Below are positions 1 through 8,774 of a stretch of 33,737 nt of DNA, piece by piece. The stretch spans positions 1 through 33,737 of the forward strand of contig JAFGQJ010000112.1 of NCBI GenBank assembly GCA_016935715.1, given 5' to 3'. Each line of letters begins with the position of its first letter. Position 1 is the first letter of the stretch. Made by a program: the position numbers and the translations under genes. Origin of the DNA: Spirochaetales bacterium. GTDB taxonomy: Bacteria > Spirochaetota > Spirochaetia > SZUA-6 > DRHE01. The notes under the pieces were generated by a model. It was not told the origin of the DNA. It saw only the letters and a program-made list of their open reading frames with translations, and did not search any database.

Positions 1-6
1 CCGTGA

Positions 7-36
7 TTGCAGGACCGAGCCGGAATGTGGTATAAG
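7..36 (+). promoter_or_regulatory. Candidate sigma-70 promoter of the V/A-ATPase operon
   Basis: A TATAAG box (31-36, five of six consensus bases) lies 18 bp downstream of a weak TTGCAG -35-like box (7-12). Transcription would begin near 43, leaving a short leader before the ATG at 61. The -35 match is poor and the window starts only a few bases upstream, so a more distant promoter cannot be excluded. Confidence 0.4.
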
Positions 37-60
37 GGTCGGGAGAGGTGGGATGAGCTC

Positions 61-381
61 ATGCAGGAAATCGTAACCAAGGTACTGGAAGCCGAGCAGG
101 CCGCGGAGCAGCGCATCCAGGAAGCCCGCAGCAAAGCCGCAGAGATCCGCGCCCGGTCGGATCGGGATGTCCAGGCCCGGCTGCAGGAGGCCCGCGAGCA
201 GGCGGGAAAGCGATCCCAGGAGATCCTGGAAAAAGCCCGCGCTCAGGTCCGGGCGGAGCATGACAAGTCCCTGAAGCAGGCCCAGGGAGAGAGCCGGGAG
301 TTTTTTCAAAGCCACGAACATGACATCGAACGCGCCGCGGAGGCGGTGATCAGGCTGGTCACGGCTTCGGAGTGGTCTTGA
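61..381 (+). CDS. ahaH: V/A-type ATPase subunit H/G-like (peripheral stalk coiled coil)
   Basis: This 106-residue, almost entirely charged and alanine-rich protein is predicted to be one long coiled coil without membrane segments. That is the pattern of the H (archaeal) or G (Thermus) subunit, which pairs with subunit E to form the peripheral stalk tying the catalytic head to the membrane subunit I. ATG at 61 is preferred over the in-frame ATGs at 7 and 25 because GAGAGGTGG precedes it at good distance and family members start directly with the coiled coil. It is the first gene of the operon. A 90-bp gap with a hairpin separates it from subunit C. Sequence similarity in this family is low, so the call relies on position and composition. 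Confidence 0.8.
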   Translation: MQEIVTKVLEAEQAAEQRIQEARSKAAEIRARSDRDVQARLQEAREQAGKRSQEILEKARAQVRAEHDKSLKQAQGESREFFQSHEHDIERAAEAVIRLVTASEWS

Positions 382-409
382 GGATCTGCGCGCGCCCTGG
401 ACGCGCTCC

Positions 410-441
410 GGTTTCGCGGTACCGGAAGGTTCCGCGAAGCC
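410..441 (+). other. Intercistronic hairpin between ATPase subunits H and C
   Basis: Bases 410-419 pair with 432-441 in a 10-bp stem with one G-U pair, closing a 12-nt loop. There is no following T-tract, so it is not a standard Rho-independent terminator. It could be an mRNA processing or stability element that sets different levels for the small stalk subunit and the downstream genes. This is inferred from base pairing only. Confidence 0.45.
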
Positions 442-471
442 CACAGATTCGATCACGGCTGTGCGGAACGG

Positions 472-1551
472 GTGAGGATTGTGGCAGGACCCCTTAAAAC
501 CTACGCCTTCATCAATGCCAAGCTGCGGACCCGGATCAGCAAGATCCTGCCGCAGGAGTTCATCCGGCAGCTGGTGCGCTCCCGCTCCCTGGCGGAGAGC
601 GTGCAGATGCTGGCGGAAACGGATTTCGCGCCGGTGCAGAAAATCTACGAACAAACGGGGGACATCAAAAGCGCGGAGCTCGAGATGCTCTCCGAAGAGC
701 TGGCGATCTACCTGGAGCTGGAGAAGCTGGTGGAAGAGGAGGTGCGCGGCTTCGTTCACGCCCTCAGCATGCGCTTCGAGACGGAAAACCTGAAAAACGC
801 ACTGCGCCTCTGGTTCGACAGGCGGATCCGGGGACGAAGCATCGAGGATGCGCTGAGCTATCTTCTGCGTGAACCGATCCATCACCCCATCGACCTCGAT
901 GCAGTGATCCACGCCGACACGCTGGAGCAGGCCGCCGAACGGCTGCAGGCCACCCCCTACGGCGCAATCGTGCGGCAGCACGCGGGACGGGTTATGGAGG
1001 ACTCCAGCCTGTTTTCACTGGAGCTGGCCCTGGACCGGTTCCAGTTCGGACGTCTGGTGCAGGCGGCGGATCAGCTTACGCCCCGAGACCGGGACATCGC
1101 CCAGCGCCTGATCGGGGTGGAAATCGATCTGCAGAATATCGGCTGGCTGATCCGTTTCAAGCACTTCTACTCCCTGGATGTGGAGCAGGCGCTTGGCAGC
1201 ACCCTTCCCGGGGGGTTGAACCTGGCTCCGGAGCTGATGCGGGCCAGCTACGAGTCGGAGCACACCGATCGGGAGATCTCCACCCTGGTGGGAAGGCGCT
1301 ACCCGGAGATCGCTCCCCTGCTGGCCTCCCGGGATCAGACCAGGATCACCTCCCGCCTGACCATGATCGAACGAGTCCTCGGGCAGATCATGACGATCGA
1401 GGTGCGAAAAATCCTGGCCGGCTACCCCTTCACAATCGGAATCATTATGGCCTATTTTATTCTCAAGAGCGACGAGATGCGAAAAATCATGACCGTTCTG
1501 AACGCCAAGTTCTACGAATGGCCGGAGGAAAGCATCCTGGCACTGATCTAG
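472..1551 (+). CDS. atpC: V/A-type ATPase subunit C
   Basis: This 359-residue protein is the V/A-ATPase C (vacuolar d-like) subunit, a three-lobed helical funnel that docks the central rotor stalk onto the proteolipid ring. The N-terminus (RIVAGPLKTYAFINAKLRTR) and the C-terminal pattern EVRKILAGYPFTIGIIMAYF fit the family, where this tail reads as helices contacting the ring. The length is normal. The start is GTG at 472 with only a weak purine-rich ribosome site. A GTG at 481 is an alternative, and no in-frame ATG lies upstream. The stop is 7 bp before subunit I. Confidence 0.9.
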   Translation: MRIVAGPLKTYAFINAKLRTRISKILPQEFIRQLVRSRSLAESVQMLAETDFAPVQKIYEQTGDIKSAELEMLSEELAIYLELEKLVEEEVRGFVHALSMRFETENLKNALRLWFDRRIRGRSIEDALSYLLREPIHHPIDLDAVIHADTLEQAAERLQATPYGAIVRQHAGRVMEDSSLFSLELALDRFQFGRLVQAADQLTPRDRDIAQRLIGVEIDLQNIGWLIRFKHFYSLDVEQALGSTLPGGLNLAPELMRASYESEHTDREISTLVGRRYPEIAPLLASRDQTRITSRLTMIERVLGQIMTIEVRKILAGYPFTIGIIMAYFILKSDEMRKIMTVLNAKFYEWPEESILALI

Positions 1552-1558
1552 AGGCGCT

Positions 1559-3583
1559 ATGATCTTCACCGAACCGATGCAGCAGGTCGTGGCCGTGGTT
1601 CTCGATCACCACGCCGACGCGGTAACCAAGGAGCTTCTGCGCCTTGGGCTGCTTCACTTCGTGAGCATTACCGAGGTCGACCGGGAGGTGGGCGCGAAGG
1701 TGGAGGCGGTGGTGCCGGCGCTGGCAGAAGCGGGAATCACGGAGATACGCCGGCGGATAGAGGGTTTCTTCGCCATGGTGAAGGAGAAACCTCCGACAGG
1801 AGAGGACCTCAAGGTGGAGGATCTGCAGGCGGTCGACCTGGATGAAACGACCAGGGTTCTCGATACCCTGGCCGCTTCGGTTCAGGAAATCCGGGATCGC
1901 CAGAACGTCCGCCAGCAGGAAATCCTCCGGCTTCAGGATATCCAGCGGCAGCTGCAGATGTTCGGCAACCTGAGCGAGGTGGTGGAAGCCCGCTCCCAGT
2001 ATTCCTTCCTCAGTGTCCATACCGGCTCCATCCGCAGCTCCCTTCTCGAGCCCTTCGAGCAGGCCCTGGCAGAAGTTCCGAACGTGGTGATGGAGATGGG
2101 TGCCCAGGACAACCGGACCCTGCTGCTTCTGATCGCCATGAAGCGAGACGAGGGACAGCTGGACCACGTGCTGGACAAGTTCGAGTGGACCGACGTTCAT
2201 CTCCCCCGGGAACTGTCCGGAAAAAAGGAACAGGTACGGGAGGAATTGGAGAACAAGCTGCGGCTTCTGAAGGACGAGCAGGAACAGCTGAGATCTCGGG
2301 CGGAATCTCTGGTCCGGGAGAAGCTTCCAGCCCTGGAGCAGATGTGGAGAAACCTGCGTCTCAATGAGCTCTACGCGCGCGTGCAGTCCTTCTTCAGCAA
2401 GACCGCCCGAACCGTCATATTTTCAGGGTGGCTGCCTTCCGGTAAACGGCCCGTCGTGACCGAGGCGGTGCGCCGCGTCACCGACGGCCAGTGCTATCTG
2501 GAATGGCACCGGGGGCGGGAGGTTTCCAGGGAGCATCCGGCTTCGGTGCCGGTTCAGATGCACAATCCCCGCTTCCTCTCCCCCTTCCAGATGCTGGTCA
2601 CCAACTATTCGGTCCCGGAGTACGGCACCATCGATCCCACGCCCCTGGTGGCCGTGGCCTACCTGATCATGTTCGGCCTGATGTTCGGCGACGCCGGGCA
2701 CGGCGCAGTATTGATCCTGGTGGGAGCGCTCGGCTCCATTTTGAACCGGGACGCTCGTCAGGGGGTGCGCGACCTTCTGCGCCTGATCGCCTACTGCGGA
2801 GGTGCCGCTGTGGTCGCCGGCGTCCTGTTCGGCTCGTATTTCGGAATGCAGTGGTTTGAACCTCTGTGGTTCGACTACCACGCGGTGGTGGCCGGACACG
2901 GGGGAGGGGGTCTGGTGAGCGATATCTACGGGATCCTGGTGATCACCATCTATTTCGGCATCGCCGTCATCGCCCTGGGGCTGGCGCTCAACTGGATCAA
3001 CTGCGTGGCCAAACGGAGATGGTTTCGACTGATCTTCGACAAGGGAGGCCTGATCGGCGGCTGGATCTACGCGGCCGGGGTGTACGCGGCCACGTACTTC
3101 GTCAGGCATGATTACAGGCAGCTGCCTGACGCAAATCTTCTCATTTTCCTGATCGGCATCCCCGTGCTGATCCTGACCCTCAAGCCGGCGCTGGAGTACC
3201 TGCTTCACAAGCCGCGCAAACCCTTCACCCTGCTCACCCCGGTGGATTTTTTCATGGAATGGATCGTGGAGATCCTGGAGATCTTCTCCGGCTACCTTGC
3301 CAACACCCTCTCCTTCATGCGGGTGGCGGGCCTGGGAATCGCCCACGTCAGCCTGATGATGGCTTTCTTCTCGATCGCCGGCATGATCGGCGGACCTTCC
3401 GGGAGCTTCACCGTTGGTTCCTATCTCGTCTTGATCGCCGGCAACGTACTGGTTATCCTTCTGGAGGGTTTGTCCGCGGGAATCCAGTCATTGAGGCTGA
3501 ACTACTACGAGTTCTTCTCCAAATATTTCAGCGGCTCCGGACGGGCCTATGCCCCGGTGTCGCTGCATAAAACTTCTGCTTAG
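1559..3583 (+). CDS. atpI: V/A-type ATPase subunit I (membrane stator, a-like)
   Basis: This 674-residue stator subunit has a cytoplasmic N-terminal half (about 1-345) rich in coiled coil (about 85-135 and 215-265). The C-terminal half carries about seven or eight membrane helices (about 360-650). It supplies the ion half-channels next to the rotating K ring. The conserved segment LANTLSFMRVAGLGIAHVSL carries Arg588, aligned with the essential arginine of yeast Vph1 that neutralises the ring glutamate. The PEYGTIDPTP motif before the first membrane helix is also typical. ATG at 1559 follows the subunit C stop by 7 bp, with GAGGCG as ribosome site. The next gene follows after 9 bp. Confidence 0.96.
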   Translation: MIFTEPMQQVVAVVLDHHADAVTKELLRLGLLHFVSITEVDREVGAKVEAVVPALAEAGITEIRRRIEGFFAMVKEKPPTGEDLKVEDLQAVDLDETTRVLDTLAASVQEIRDRQNVRQQEILRLQDIQRQLQMFGNLSEVVEARSQYSFLSVHTGSIRSSLLEPFEQALAEVPNVVMEMGAQDNRTLLLLIAMKRDEGQLDHVLDKFEWTDVHLPRELSGKKEQVREELENKLRLLKDEQEQLRSRAESLVREKLPALEQMWRNLRLNELYARVQSFFSKTARTVIFSGWLPSGKRPVVTEAVRRVTDGQCYLEWHRGREVSREHPASVPVQMHNPRFLSPFQMLVTNYSVPEYGTIDPTPLVAVAYLIMFGLMFGDAGHGAVLILVGALGSILNRDARQGVRDLLRLIAYCGGAAVVAGVLFGSYFGMQWFEPLWFDYHAVVAGHGGGGLVSDIYGILVITIYFGIAVIALGLALNWINCVAKRRWFRLIFDKGGLIGGWIYAAGVYAATYFVRHDYRQLPDANLLIFLIGIPVLILTLKPALEYLLHKPRKPFTLLTPVDFFMEWIVEILEIFSGYLANTLSFMRVAGLGIAHVSLMMAFFSIAGMIGGPSGSFTVGSYLVLIAGNVLVILLEGLSAGIQSLRLNYYEFFSKYFSGSGRAYAPVSLHKTSA

Positions 3584-3592
3584 GAGGAAGGG

Positions 3593-3967
3593 GTGGAAAA
3601 AACAAACAGAACGAGATTCAGACGGAAGATCTTCTTGAGCCTGGTCTTTCTTTTTGCCTTCTTCGTCATGTTCGGGATGGTCTCGGTGGTGCGGGTCTTC
3701 GCCCAGGAACAGGCACCGCCGGCCGAGGTGGAGATGACCGCCGAACGCGCTTCGGTGGCCCGCTTCGGCCTGATGGCCGCAGCCATCGCGTTCGGTTTCG
3801 GCGCGATCGGTGCCGGCATAGCCATCGCCAACGTGGGGGCGGCCGCCATGGGCGCCATCGGTGAGAGGCCGGAGATTGCCAGCCAGGCCCTGATCTTCAT
3901 AGCCCTGGCCGAAGGTCTGGTGGTCTTCGGATTCATCACCGCTCTGATGATCCTGGGGAGAATATAG
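3593..3967 (+). CDS. atpK: V/A-type ATPase subunit K (proteolipid ring)
   Basis: This 124-residue rotor-ring proteolipid has an N-terminal extension (about 1-45) with a hydrophobic stretch ending in VFAQEQ, then one hairpin of two membrane helices (about 53-80 and 97-122). The ion-carrying carboxylate is Glu107 in ALAEGLVVFGF. The glutamate is followed by glycine, and the first helix (GAIGAGIAIANVGAAAMGAI) has no glutamine. The usual Na+-site polar partners (Gln, Thr/Ser next to Glu) are therefore not evident, which favours H+ but does not prove it. The N-terminal segment may be a cleaved signal peptide or a third helix. The start is GTG at 3593, preceded by the strong AGGAGGAAGG. Confidence 0.94.
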   Translation: MEKTNRTRFRRKIFLSLVFLFAFFVMFGMVSVVRVFAQEQAPPAEVEMTAERASVARFGLMAAAIAFGFGAIGAGIAIANVGAAAMGAIGERPEIASQALIFIALAEGLVVFGFITALMILGRI

Positions 3968-3985
3968 GACGATAGGCTCGAGAGA

Positions 3986-4291
3986 ATGCGCTACTTCATC
4001 ATCGGGGATGAGGATGCCGTGCTCGGTTTCGGACTGGTCGGTGTGGCAGGAACGGCCGCCACCAGCGTCGCTCAGGCCCAGGAGGCCTTTAACGCGGCCA
4101 TGGAGCAGTCGGACATCGGGATCATCATCATCACCGAGCGGGTGGCCGATCTGATTCGTCCCCAGGTGGATCGCTTCATCTTCACCCGGAATTTCCCGCT
4201 GATCGTGGAGATCCCGGACCGGCAGGGACCTCTTCCCGGTAAACCGGGAATCCGGGAGATGGTCAACCAGGCAATAGGTATCAAGCTATGA
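3986..4291 (+). CDS. atpF: V/A-type ATPase subunit F (central stalk)
   Basis: This 101-residue protein has the subunit F hallmark: an N-terminal beta-strand and the pattern GDEDAVLGFGLVGVAG. It continues with DIGIIIITERVADLIRP in the Rossmann-like fold. Subunit F binds subunit D in the rotating central stalk and can modulate ATP hydrolysis. The start ATG at 3986 has only a weak ribosome site. The stop overlaps the next ATG (ATGA at 4288-4291), so translation of F and E is probably coupled. Confidence 0.93.
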   Translation: MRYFIIGDEDAVLGFGLVGVAGTAATSVAQAQEAFNAAMEQSDIGIIIITERVADLIRPQVDRFIFTRNFPLIVEIPDRQGPLPGKPGIREMVNQAIGIKL

Positions 4292-4956
4292 GCGATCGCA
4301 GGAGGCGGAACCAGCAGGCGGAGCAGGACACGGAGCAGCAGGCGGATCTGATCGACGGCATCGCTCAGGATGCCGGGGCGGAGGCTGAGAAGATCATCAG
4401 CGAAGCCGAAAAAGCGGCGGAGGAGCGGATCCGGGCCGCCGAGGAACAGGCCAGGGCCGTGGTCCAGCAGGCGGAGAGCAGGGCCGAGGAACAAGCGGAG
4501 CGCATCCGTACTCAATCCGCCTCCTCACTGCTCATGGAGCACCGGCGCACGCACTTGAAGCTGCAGGAGCAGGTGGTTCAGGAGGTGCTCTCCCGGGTTC
4601 GGCAGCAGCTCGCCGGGATGATCGGCAAGCCGGCGTACCGGGAGGTGCTGCTGGCCTGGATCGTGGAAGGGGCGATCGGACTGGATGTGGAGCAAGCGAC
4701 CGTGAACGCCTCCGCGGCCGAACGGAAGCAGATCGACAAACGGCTGCTTCAGGATGCCCAGGGCAAGGTCGCGGAGCTCACGGGGAGGAAGGTGAGCCTG
4801 ACCCTGGCGGAGGACGGTCCCCTGATCCCCCAGGGGGTGGTGCTGAAGGCCGCGGACGGACGGGTGGAGTTCAACAATCAGGTGGCCACCAGGCTGCTGC
4901 GCCGGCAGTCGGAAATTCGCAAAATGATCCAAGATATAATATGGAAGAACGAATAA
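4288..4956 (+). CDS. atpE: V/A-type ATPase subunit E (peripheral stalk)
   Basis: The protein has 222 residues. The N-terminal half (about 15-100) is a long Glu/Ala/Arg coiled coil, and the C-terminal half is a globular domain (about 105-215) containing VSLTLAEDGPLIPQGVVLKA. This two-part layout is that of subunit E, which pairs with H/G to form the stator stalk and caps the catalytic head. It overlaps subunit F by 4 bp and subunit A by 16 bp, showing a tightly packed operon. The call rests on layout and gene order more than on motif identity. Confidence 0.88.
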   Translation: MSDRRRRNQQAEQDTEQQADLIDGIAQDAGAEAEKIISEAEKAAEERIRAAEEQARAVVQQAESRAEEQAERIRTQSASSLLMEHRRTHLKLQEQVVQEVLSRVRQQLAGMIGKPAYREVLLAWIVEGAIGLDVEQATVNASAAERKQIDKRLLQDAQGKVAELTGRKVSLTLAEDGPLIPQGVVLKAADGRVEFNNQVATRLLRRQSEIRKMIQDIIWKNE

Positions 4957-6719
4957 TCGGACAGGTAAGGCGGGTCAACGGTCCGGTCATCGAAGCCGCC
5001 GGCGTCAGCGACGCCATGATGCTGGAGCTGGTGCGGGTGGGGGAGGTGCGCCTGGTCGGGGAGGTCATCAAGCTGGCCGGAAATCGGGCCATCATCCAGG
5101 TCTACGAGGACACCACCGGAATCGCTCCGGGAGACAACATCTTCGGTTCCGGAAGTCCCCTGTCCGTGGAGCTGGGCCCGGGATTGATCGGGACCATATA
5201 CGACGGCATCCAGCGGCCCCTGGAGCGAATCCTGGCCCTGTCCGGAAACTTCATCGAGAGGGGCATCCGCGCAGCCTCCCTGGATCGGGAGAAGAAGTGG
5301 CTGTTCCATCCGGCCGATCTTGCTGCCGGCTCTCAGGTGAGCGGAGGCGTCGTTGTCGGCACGGTGCAGGAAACCGAGCGGATCGAACACCGCATCCTGC
5401 TTCCCCCCGACGCGGGGGGAACATTGAAGTCCCTGGCCGTCGAAGGGGAGTACACGGTGGAAGAGCCGATCGCCCTGATCGAAAGCGAAGGCGGGGAGCG
5501 GGCCGTGCCCATGATGCAGCGCTGGCCCATCCGCACCCCCAGACCCACGGGCGAACGACTGCCGGCGAACCGCCCCCTGATTACCGGGCAGAGGGTCATC
5601 GACACCCTCTTTCCCGTAGTCCGGGGAGGCACCGTGGCCATCCCGGGGGGGTTCGGGACGGGCAAGACCATGACCCAGCATGCCATCGCCAAGTGGTGCG
5701 ACGCGCAGATCATCGTGTACATCGGCTGCGGCGAGCGGGGCAACGAGATGACCGACGTTCTCAGCGAATTTCCCAAGCTCATCGATCCCCGAACCGGGCG
5801 CAGCCTGATGGAGCGCACCGTGCTGATAGCCAACACCTCGAACATGCCCGTGTCCGCCCGGGAAGCCTCGATCTACACCGGGGCGACCCTGGCCGAGTAC
5901 TACCGCGACCAGGGCTACGACGTGGCGGTCATGGCGGACTCCACCTCCCGCTGGGCCGAGGCGCTGCGGGAGCTCTCGGGGCGCATGGAGGAGATGCCGG
6001 CGGAGGAGGGCTTTCCCGCCTACCTGCCCACCCGCATAGCCGAGTTTTACGAGCGGGCCGGATCCATGAACACTCTGGCCGGCCAGAGAGGCTCGGTATC
6101 CATGGTGGGGGCGGTGTCCCCTCCCGGGGGGGATTTCTCCGAGCCGGTGACCCAGCACACCAAACGCTTCGTACGCTGCTTCTGGGCTCTGGACCGCCAG
6201 CTGGCCAACGCCCGCCACTACCCGGCCATCTCCTGGCTGGAGAGCTACAGCGAGTACGTAGAGGAGGTCACCCCCTGGTGGGAGCAGGAAGTGGGAGGCG
6301 ATTGGACGAAGGACCGGGCGGAGATCCTGGATCTGCTGCACCGGGAGGTGAGGCTGCAGCAGGTGGTCAAGCTGGTCGGGCCCGATGCCCTGCCGGACAG
6401 CCAGCGATTCGTAATCGAAGTCTGCTCCCTGTTCAAGAACGCCTTCCTGCAGCAGAATGCCTTCGACGACGTGGACCGCTACTCCACGGTGGACAAGCAG
6501 AGCCGGATGCTCGCCATCATTTTGACCTACTGGCGCCGGGGGGCCGAGGCGATCCGGCGGGGGATGACCCTGGTCCGGCTGAGGCGCATGAAGGTGCTCC
6601 AGGACGTGGTGAAGATGAAGTTCACGATCGCCAATGACGATGCCCGGGGCTTCGACAAGCTGGCCGCCCGCCTTGAGCGCTCCCTCGATCAGCTGGAGGA
6701 GATCTATGAGGAAAAGTAA
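4941..6719 (+). CDS. atpA: V/A-type ATPase catalytic subunit A
   Basis: This 592-residue subunit is the ATP-hydrolysing or ATP-synthesising chain of the A3B3 head. The P-loop GGFGTGKT spans residues 236-243 (catalytic Lys242). It differs slightly from the commoner GPFGSGKT, with Gly for Pro and Thr for Ser. The catalytic-glutamate segment CGERGNEMTD and the segment VAVMADSTSRWAEALRE follow in order. The extra domain of about 90 residues (roughly 110-200) that distinguishes A from F-type beta is present. Length is standard. ATG at 4941 lies inside the end of subunit E. The gene overlaps subunit B by 14 bp. Confidence 0.98.
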   Translation: MEERIIGQVRRVNGPVIEAAGVSDAMMLELVRVGEVRLVGEVIKLAGNRAIIQVYEDTTGIAPGDNIFGSGSPLSVELGPGLIGTIYDGIQRPLERILALSGNFIERGIRAASLDREKKWLFHPADLAAGSQVSGGVVVGTVQETERIEHRILLPPDAGGTLKSLAVEGEYTVEEPIALIESEGGERAVPMMQRWPIRTPRPTGERLPANRPLITGQRVIDTLFPVVRGGTVAIPGGFGTGKTMTQHAIAKWCDAQIIVYIGCGERGNEMTDVLSEFPKLIDPRTGRSLMERTVLIANTSNMPVSAREASIYTGATLAEYYRDQGYDVAVMADSTSRWAEALRELSGRMEEMPAEEGFPAYLPTRIAEFYERAGSMNTLAGQRGSVSMVGAVSPPGGDFSEPVTQHTKRFVRCFWALDRQLANARHYPAISWLESYSEYVEEVTPWWEQEVGGDWTKDRAEILDLLHREVRLQQVVKLVGPDALPDSQRFVIEVCSLFKNAFLQQNAFDDVDRYSTVDKQSRMLAIILTYWRRGAEAIRRGMTLVRLRRMKVLQDVVKMKFTIANDDARGFDKLAARLERSLDQLEEIYEEK

Positions 6720-8133
6720 AAACTCCACCGGCGATTTGGAAGAGGCCCAGAAGCGCCTTCTGGCCGGCCGGGAGTACATCGGGGTGGATCGCATCGAGGG
6801 ACCCCTGGTGTTCGTGCGCAACACACACCCGGTGGGCTACCGGGACCTGGTGGAATGCGTGGATCCCGGCGGGGATACCCGGCTGGGCATCGTCCTGGAC
6901 ACTTCCGCGGACATCGTGGTGGTGCAGGTGTTCGCCGGTACTTCGGGGCTGACCATGCCGGGAACCCACGTCCGCTTCCGGGGGGAGCCCCATACCCTCC
7001 CGGTCAGCGACAGGATGCTGGGACGGGTGTTCAACGGCCTGGGCCGGCCGATCGACGGCGGTCCTCCCCCCATCGGAGAGGAGCAGCTGGACGTCAACGG
7101 CAGGCCGATCAATCCCACCGCAAGGGAGTATCCGCGGGATTTCATTCAGACCGGAATATCCGCCATCGACGGCATGAACACGCTGATTCGCGGTCAGAAG
7201 CTGCCGATCTTCTCCGGCAACGGGCTGCCCCACAACGCCCTGGCCGCCCAGATCGCCCGGCAGGCCAAGATCCGCGGGGAGGAGAGCCGTTTCGCCGTGG
7301 TCTTCGCCGCCATGGGGGTCAAGCACGATGTGGCCCGTTTCTTCATCGACAGTTTCGAAAGCTCCGGGGTCCTGGAGAACGTGGCCCTGTTTCTCTCCCT
7401 GGCCGACGATCCTTCCATAGAGCGGCTGATCACACCGAGAACCGCCCTTACCCTGGCCGAATACCTGGCCTTCACAAAAGACATGCACGTCCTGGTGATC
7501 ATGACCGACATGTCCAACTACTGCGAGGCCCTGCGGGAGATCTCCACCATCAGGGGGGAGATCCCCTCCCGCAAAGGCTACCCCGGCTACCTGTACTCCG
7601 ACCTGGCGGAGATCTACGAGCGTTCAGGCATGATCAAAGGGTTTACCGGGTCCATAACCCAGGTGCCGATCCTGACCATGCCCAACGACGACATCTCTCA
7701 TCCCATTCCGGATCTGACCGGCTATATAACCGAGGGACAGATCGTGTTCGAGCGGGAGATGGATGCCAGGGGCATCTATCCCCCCGTTGCCGGGCTTCCC
7801 TCCCTGTCCCGGCTGATGAAGGACGGGATCGGCGAAGGCATGACCCGGGCTGATCATCCCCACCTGGCCAGCCAGCTGTTCGCCGCTTACAGCTACGTCA
7901 AGGACGTGCGCAACCTGGCCTCGGTGATCGGAGAGGAGGAACTGACTCCCCTCGATCATCAATACCTCGAGTTCGGGGAGAGCTTTGAACGCAAGTTCGT
8001 CAGCCAGACGAAGAGCGAGGAGCGCACCATCGAAGAGACTCTGGAGCTGGGCTGGGAGGCCTTGAGGCTTCTTCCGGTGGAGGAGCTGCACCGGGTCAGT
8101 GAAGAGGAGATCGAGAAGTACTACGGGGGATAG
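6706..8133 (+). CDS. atpB: V/A-type ATPase regulatory subunit B
   Basis: This 475-residue non-catalytic partner of A in the A3B3 head has the family signature segments NGRPINPTAREYPRDFIQTG, LPIFSGNGLPHNALAAQIA and VIMTDMSNYCEALREIS. The P-loop is degenerate (SGNGLPHN), as expected for B. ATG at 6706 is chosen because CTGGAGGAG lies just upstream and homologues start near here. An in-frame ATG at 6634 would add 24 residues that merely read the end of subunit A in another frame. The stop at 8133 is 2 bp before subunit D. Confidence 0.97.
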   Translation: MRKSKNSTGDLEEAQKRLLAGREYIGVDRIEGPLVFVRNTHPVGYRDLVECVDPGGDTRLGIVLDTSADIVVVQVFAGTSGLTMPGTHVRFRGEPHTLPVSDRMLGRVFNGLGRPIDGGPPPIGEEQLDVNGRPINPTAREYPRDFIQTGISAIDGMNTLIRGQKLPIFSGNGLPHNALAAQIARQAKIRGEESRFAVVFAAMGVKHDVARFFIDSFESSGVLENVALFLSLADDPSIERLITPRTALTLAEYLAFTKDMHVLVIMTDMSNYCEALREISTIRGEIPSRKGYPGYLYSDLAEIYERSGMIKGFTGSITQVPILTMPNDDISHPIPDLTGYITEGQIVFEREMDARGIYPPVAGLPSLSRLMKDGIGEGMTRADHPHLASQLFAAYSYVKDVRNLASVIGEEELTPLDHQYLEFGESFERKFVSQTKSEERTIEETLELGWEALRLLPVEELHRVSEEEIEKYYGG

Positions 8134-8135
8134 GA

Positions 8136-8774
8136 TTGCCGAACGTAGCGCCGACCAAAACCAACCTCCTGCGCATCCGCAATGAGCTGGAGTTCGCCCG
8201 CCTGGGGCACGAGCTGCTGGATCAGAAGCGCAACATCCTGGTCATCGAGCTGCTCAACCTGGTGGACCAGGCGGTTGACTTCCAGGAGCGCGTGATCAAG
8301 GCCCTGGAAGAGGCGTACCGGACCCTGGAACAGGCGGTGCTGCGCATGGGCAAGCTGCGGGTGTCGAATCTGGCCAGCGCGGTGAACATCCGCACGGAGA
8401 TCGAGCTCAAGACCCGCCGGGTGATGGGGGTGCGGCTTCCGGTCGTGGAGACCAGCTTTGCGGAGCATCCACCGTACTTCAGCCCGCTGGGCACCAGTTT
8501 CTGGATCGACAACTCCCTTGAGGAGTTCAAGGAAGCCCTGCAGCTGATGGGACGGCTGGCGGAGCTGAAGATCTCGATCATCCGCCTGGCCGCGGAGGTG
8601 CGCAAGACGATCCGAAAAGTCAATGCACTGGAGAAGATCGCCATTCCCGACCTGGAGCAGACGGTGGGCTTCATCCAGAACAGGCTGGAGGAGAACGAGC
8701 GGGACATGTTCGTTCTGATGAAGATGGTGAAGAACCGTCTGGAAGCAAAGGAGCAAGCGGAGCGAGGAGCATGA
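8136..8774 (+). CDS. atpD: V/A-type ATPase subunit D (central rotor shaft)
   Basis: The protein has 212 residues and the D-subunit start VAPTKTNLLRIRNELEFARL, the first arm of the long antiparallel coiled coil that turns inside the A3B3 head. The second arm is at about 150-205. The start is TTG at 8136. No ATG exists near the conserved N-terminus, and a GGGGG/AGGA purine run precedes it. A TTG start suggests low translation initiation relative to neighbours, which fits a one-copy subunit. The stop overlaps the stress-protein ATG (ATGA, 8771-8774). Confidence 0.95.
   Translation: MPNVAPTKTNLLRIRNELEFARLGHELLDQKRNILVIELLNLVDQAVDFQERVIKALEEAYRTLEQAVLRMGKLRVSNLASAVNIRTEIELKTRRVMGVRLPVVETSFAEHPPYFSPLGTSFWIDNSLEEFKEALQLMGRLAELKISIIRLAAEVRKTIRKVNALEKIAIPDLEQTVGFIQNRLEENERDMFVLMKMVKNRLEAKEQAERGA

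Noticed and set aside
6634..6705. N-terminal extension of ATPase subunit B from an ATG at 6634
   Set aside because: It only reads the end of subunit A in another frame. A good ribosome site and the family N-terminus support the start at 6706.
4878..6824. 648-residue open frame on the - strand opposite ATPase subunits A and E
   Set aside because: It is a shadow caused by high GC and third-position bias of the real + strand genes. The translation is Gly/His/Pro-rich with no recognisable domain.
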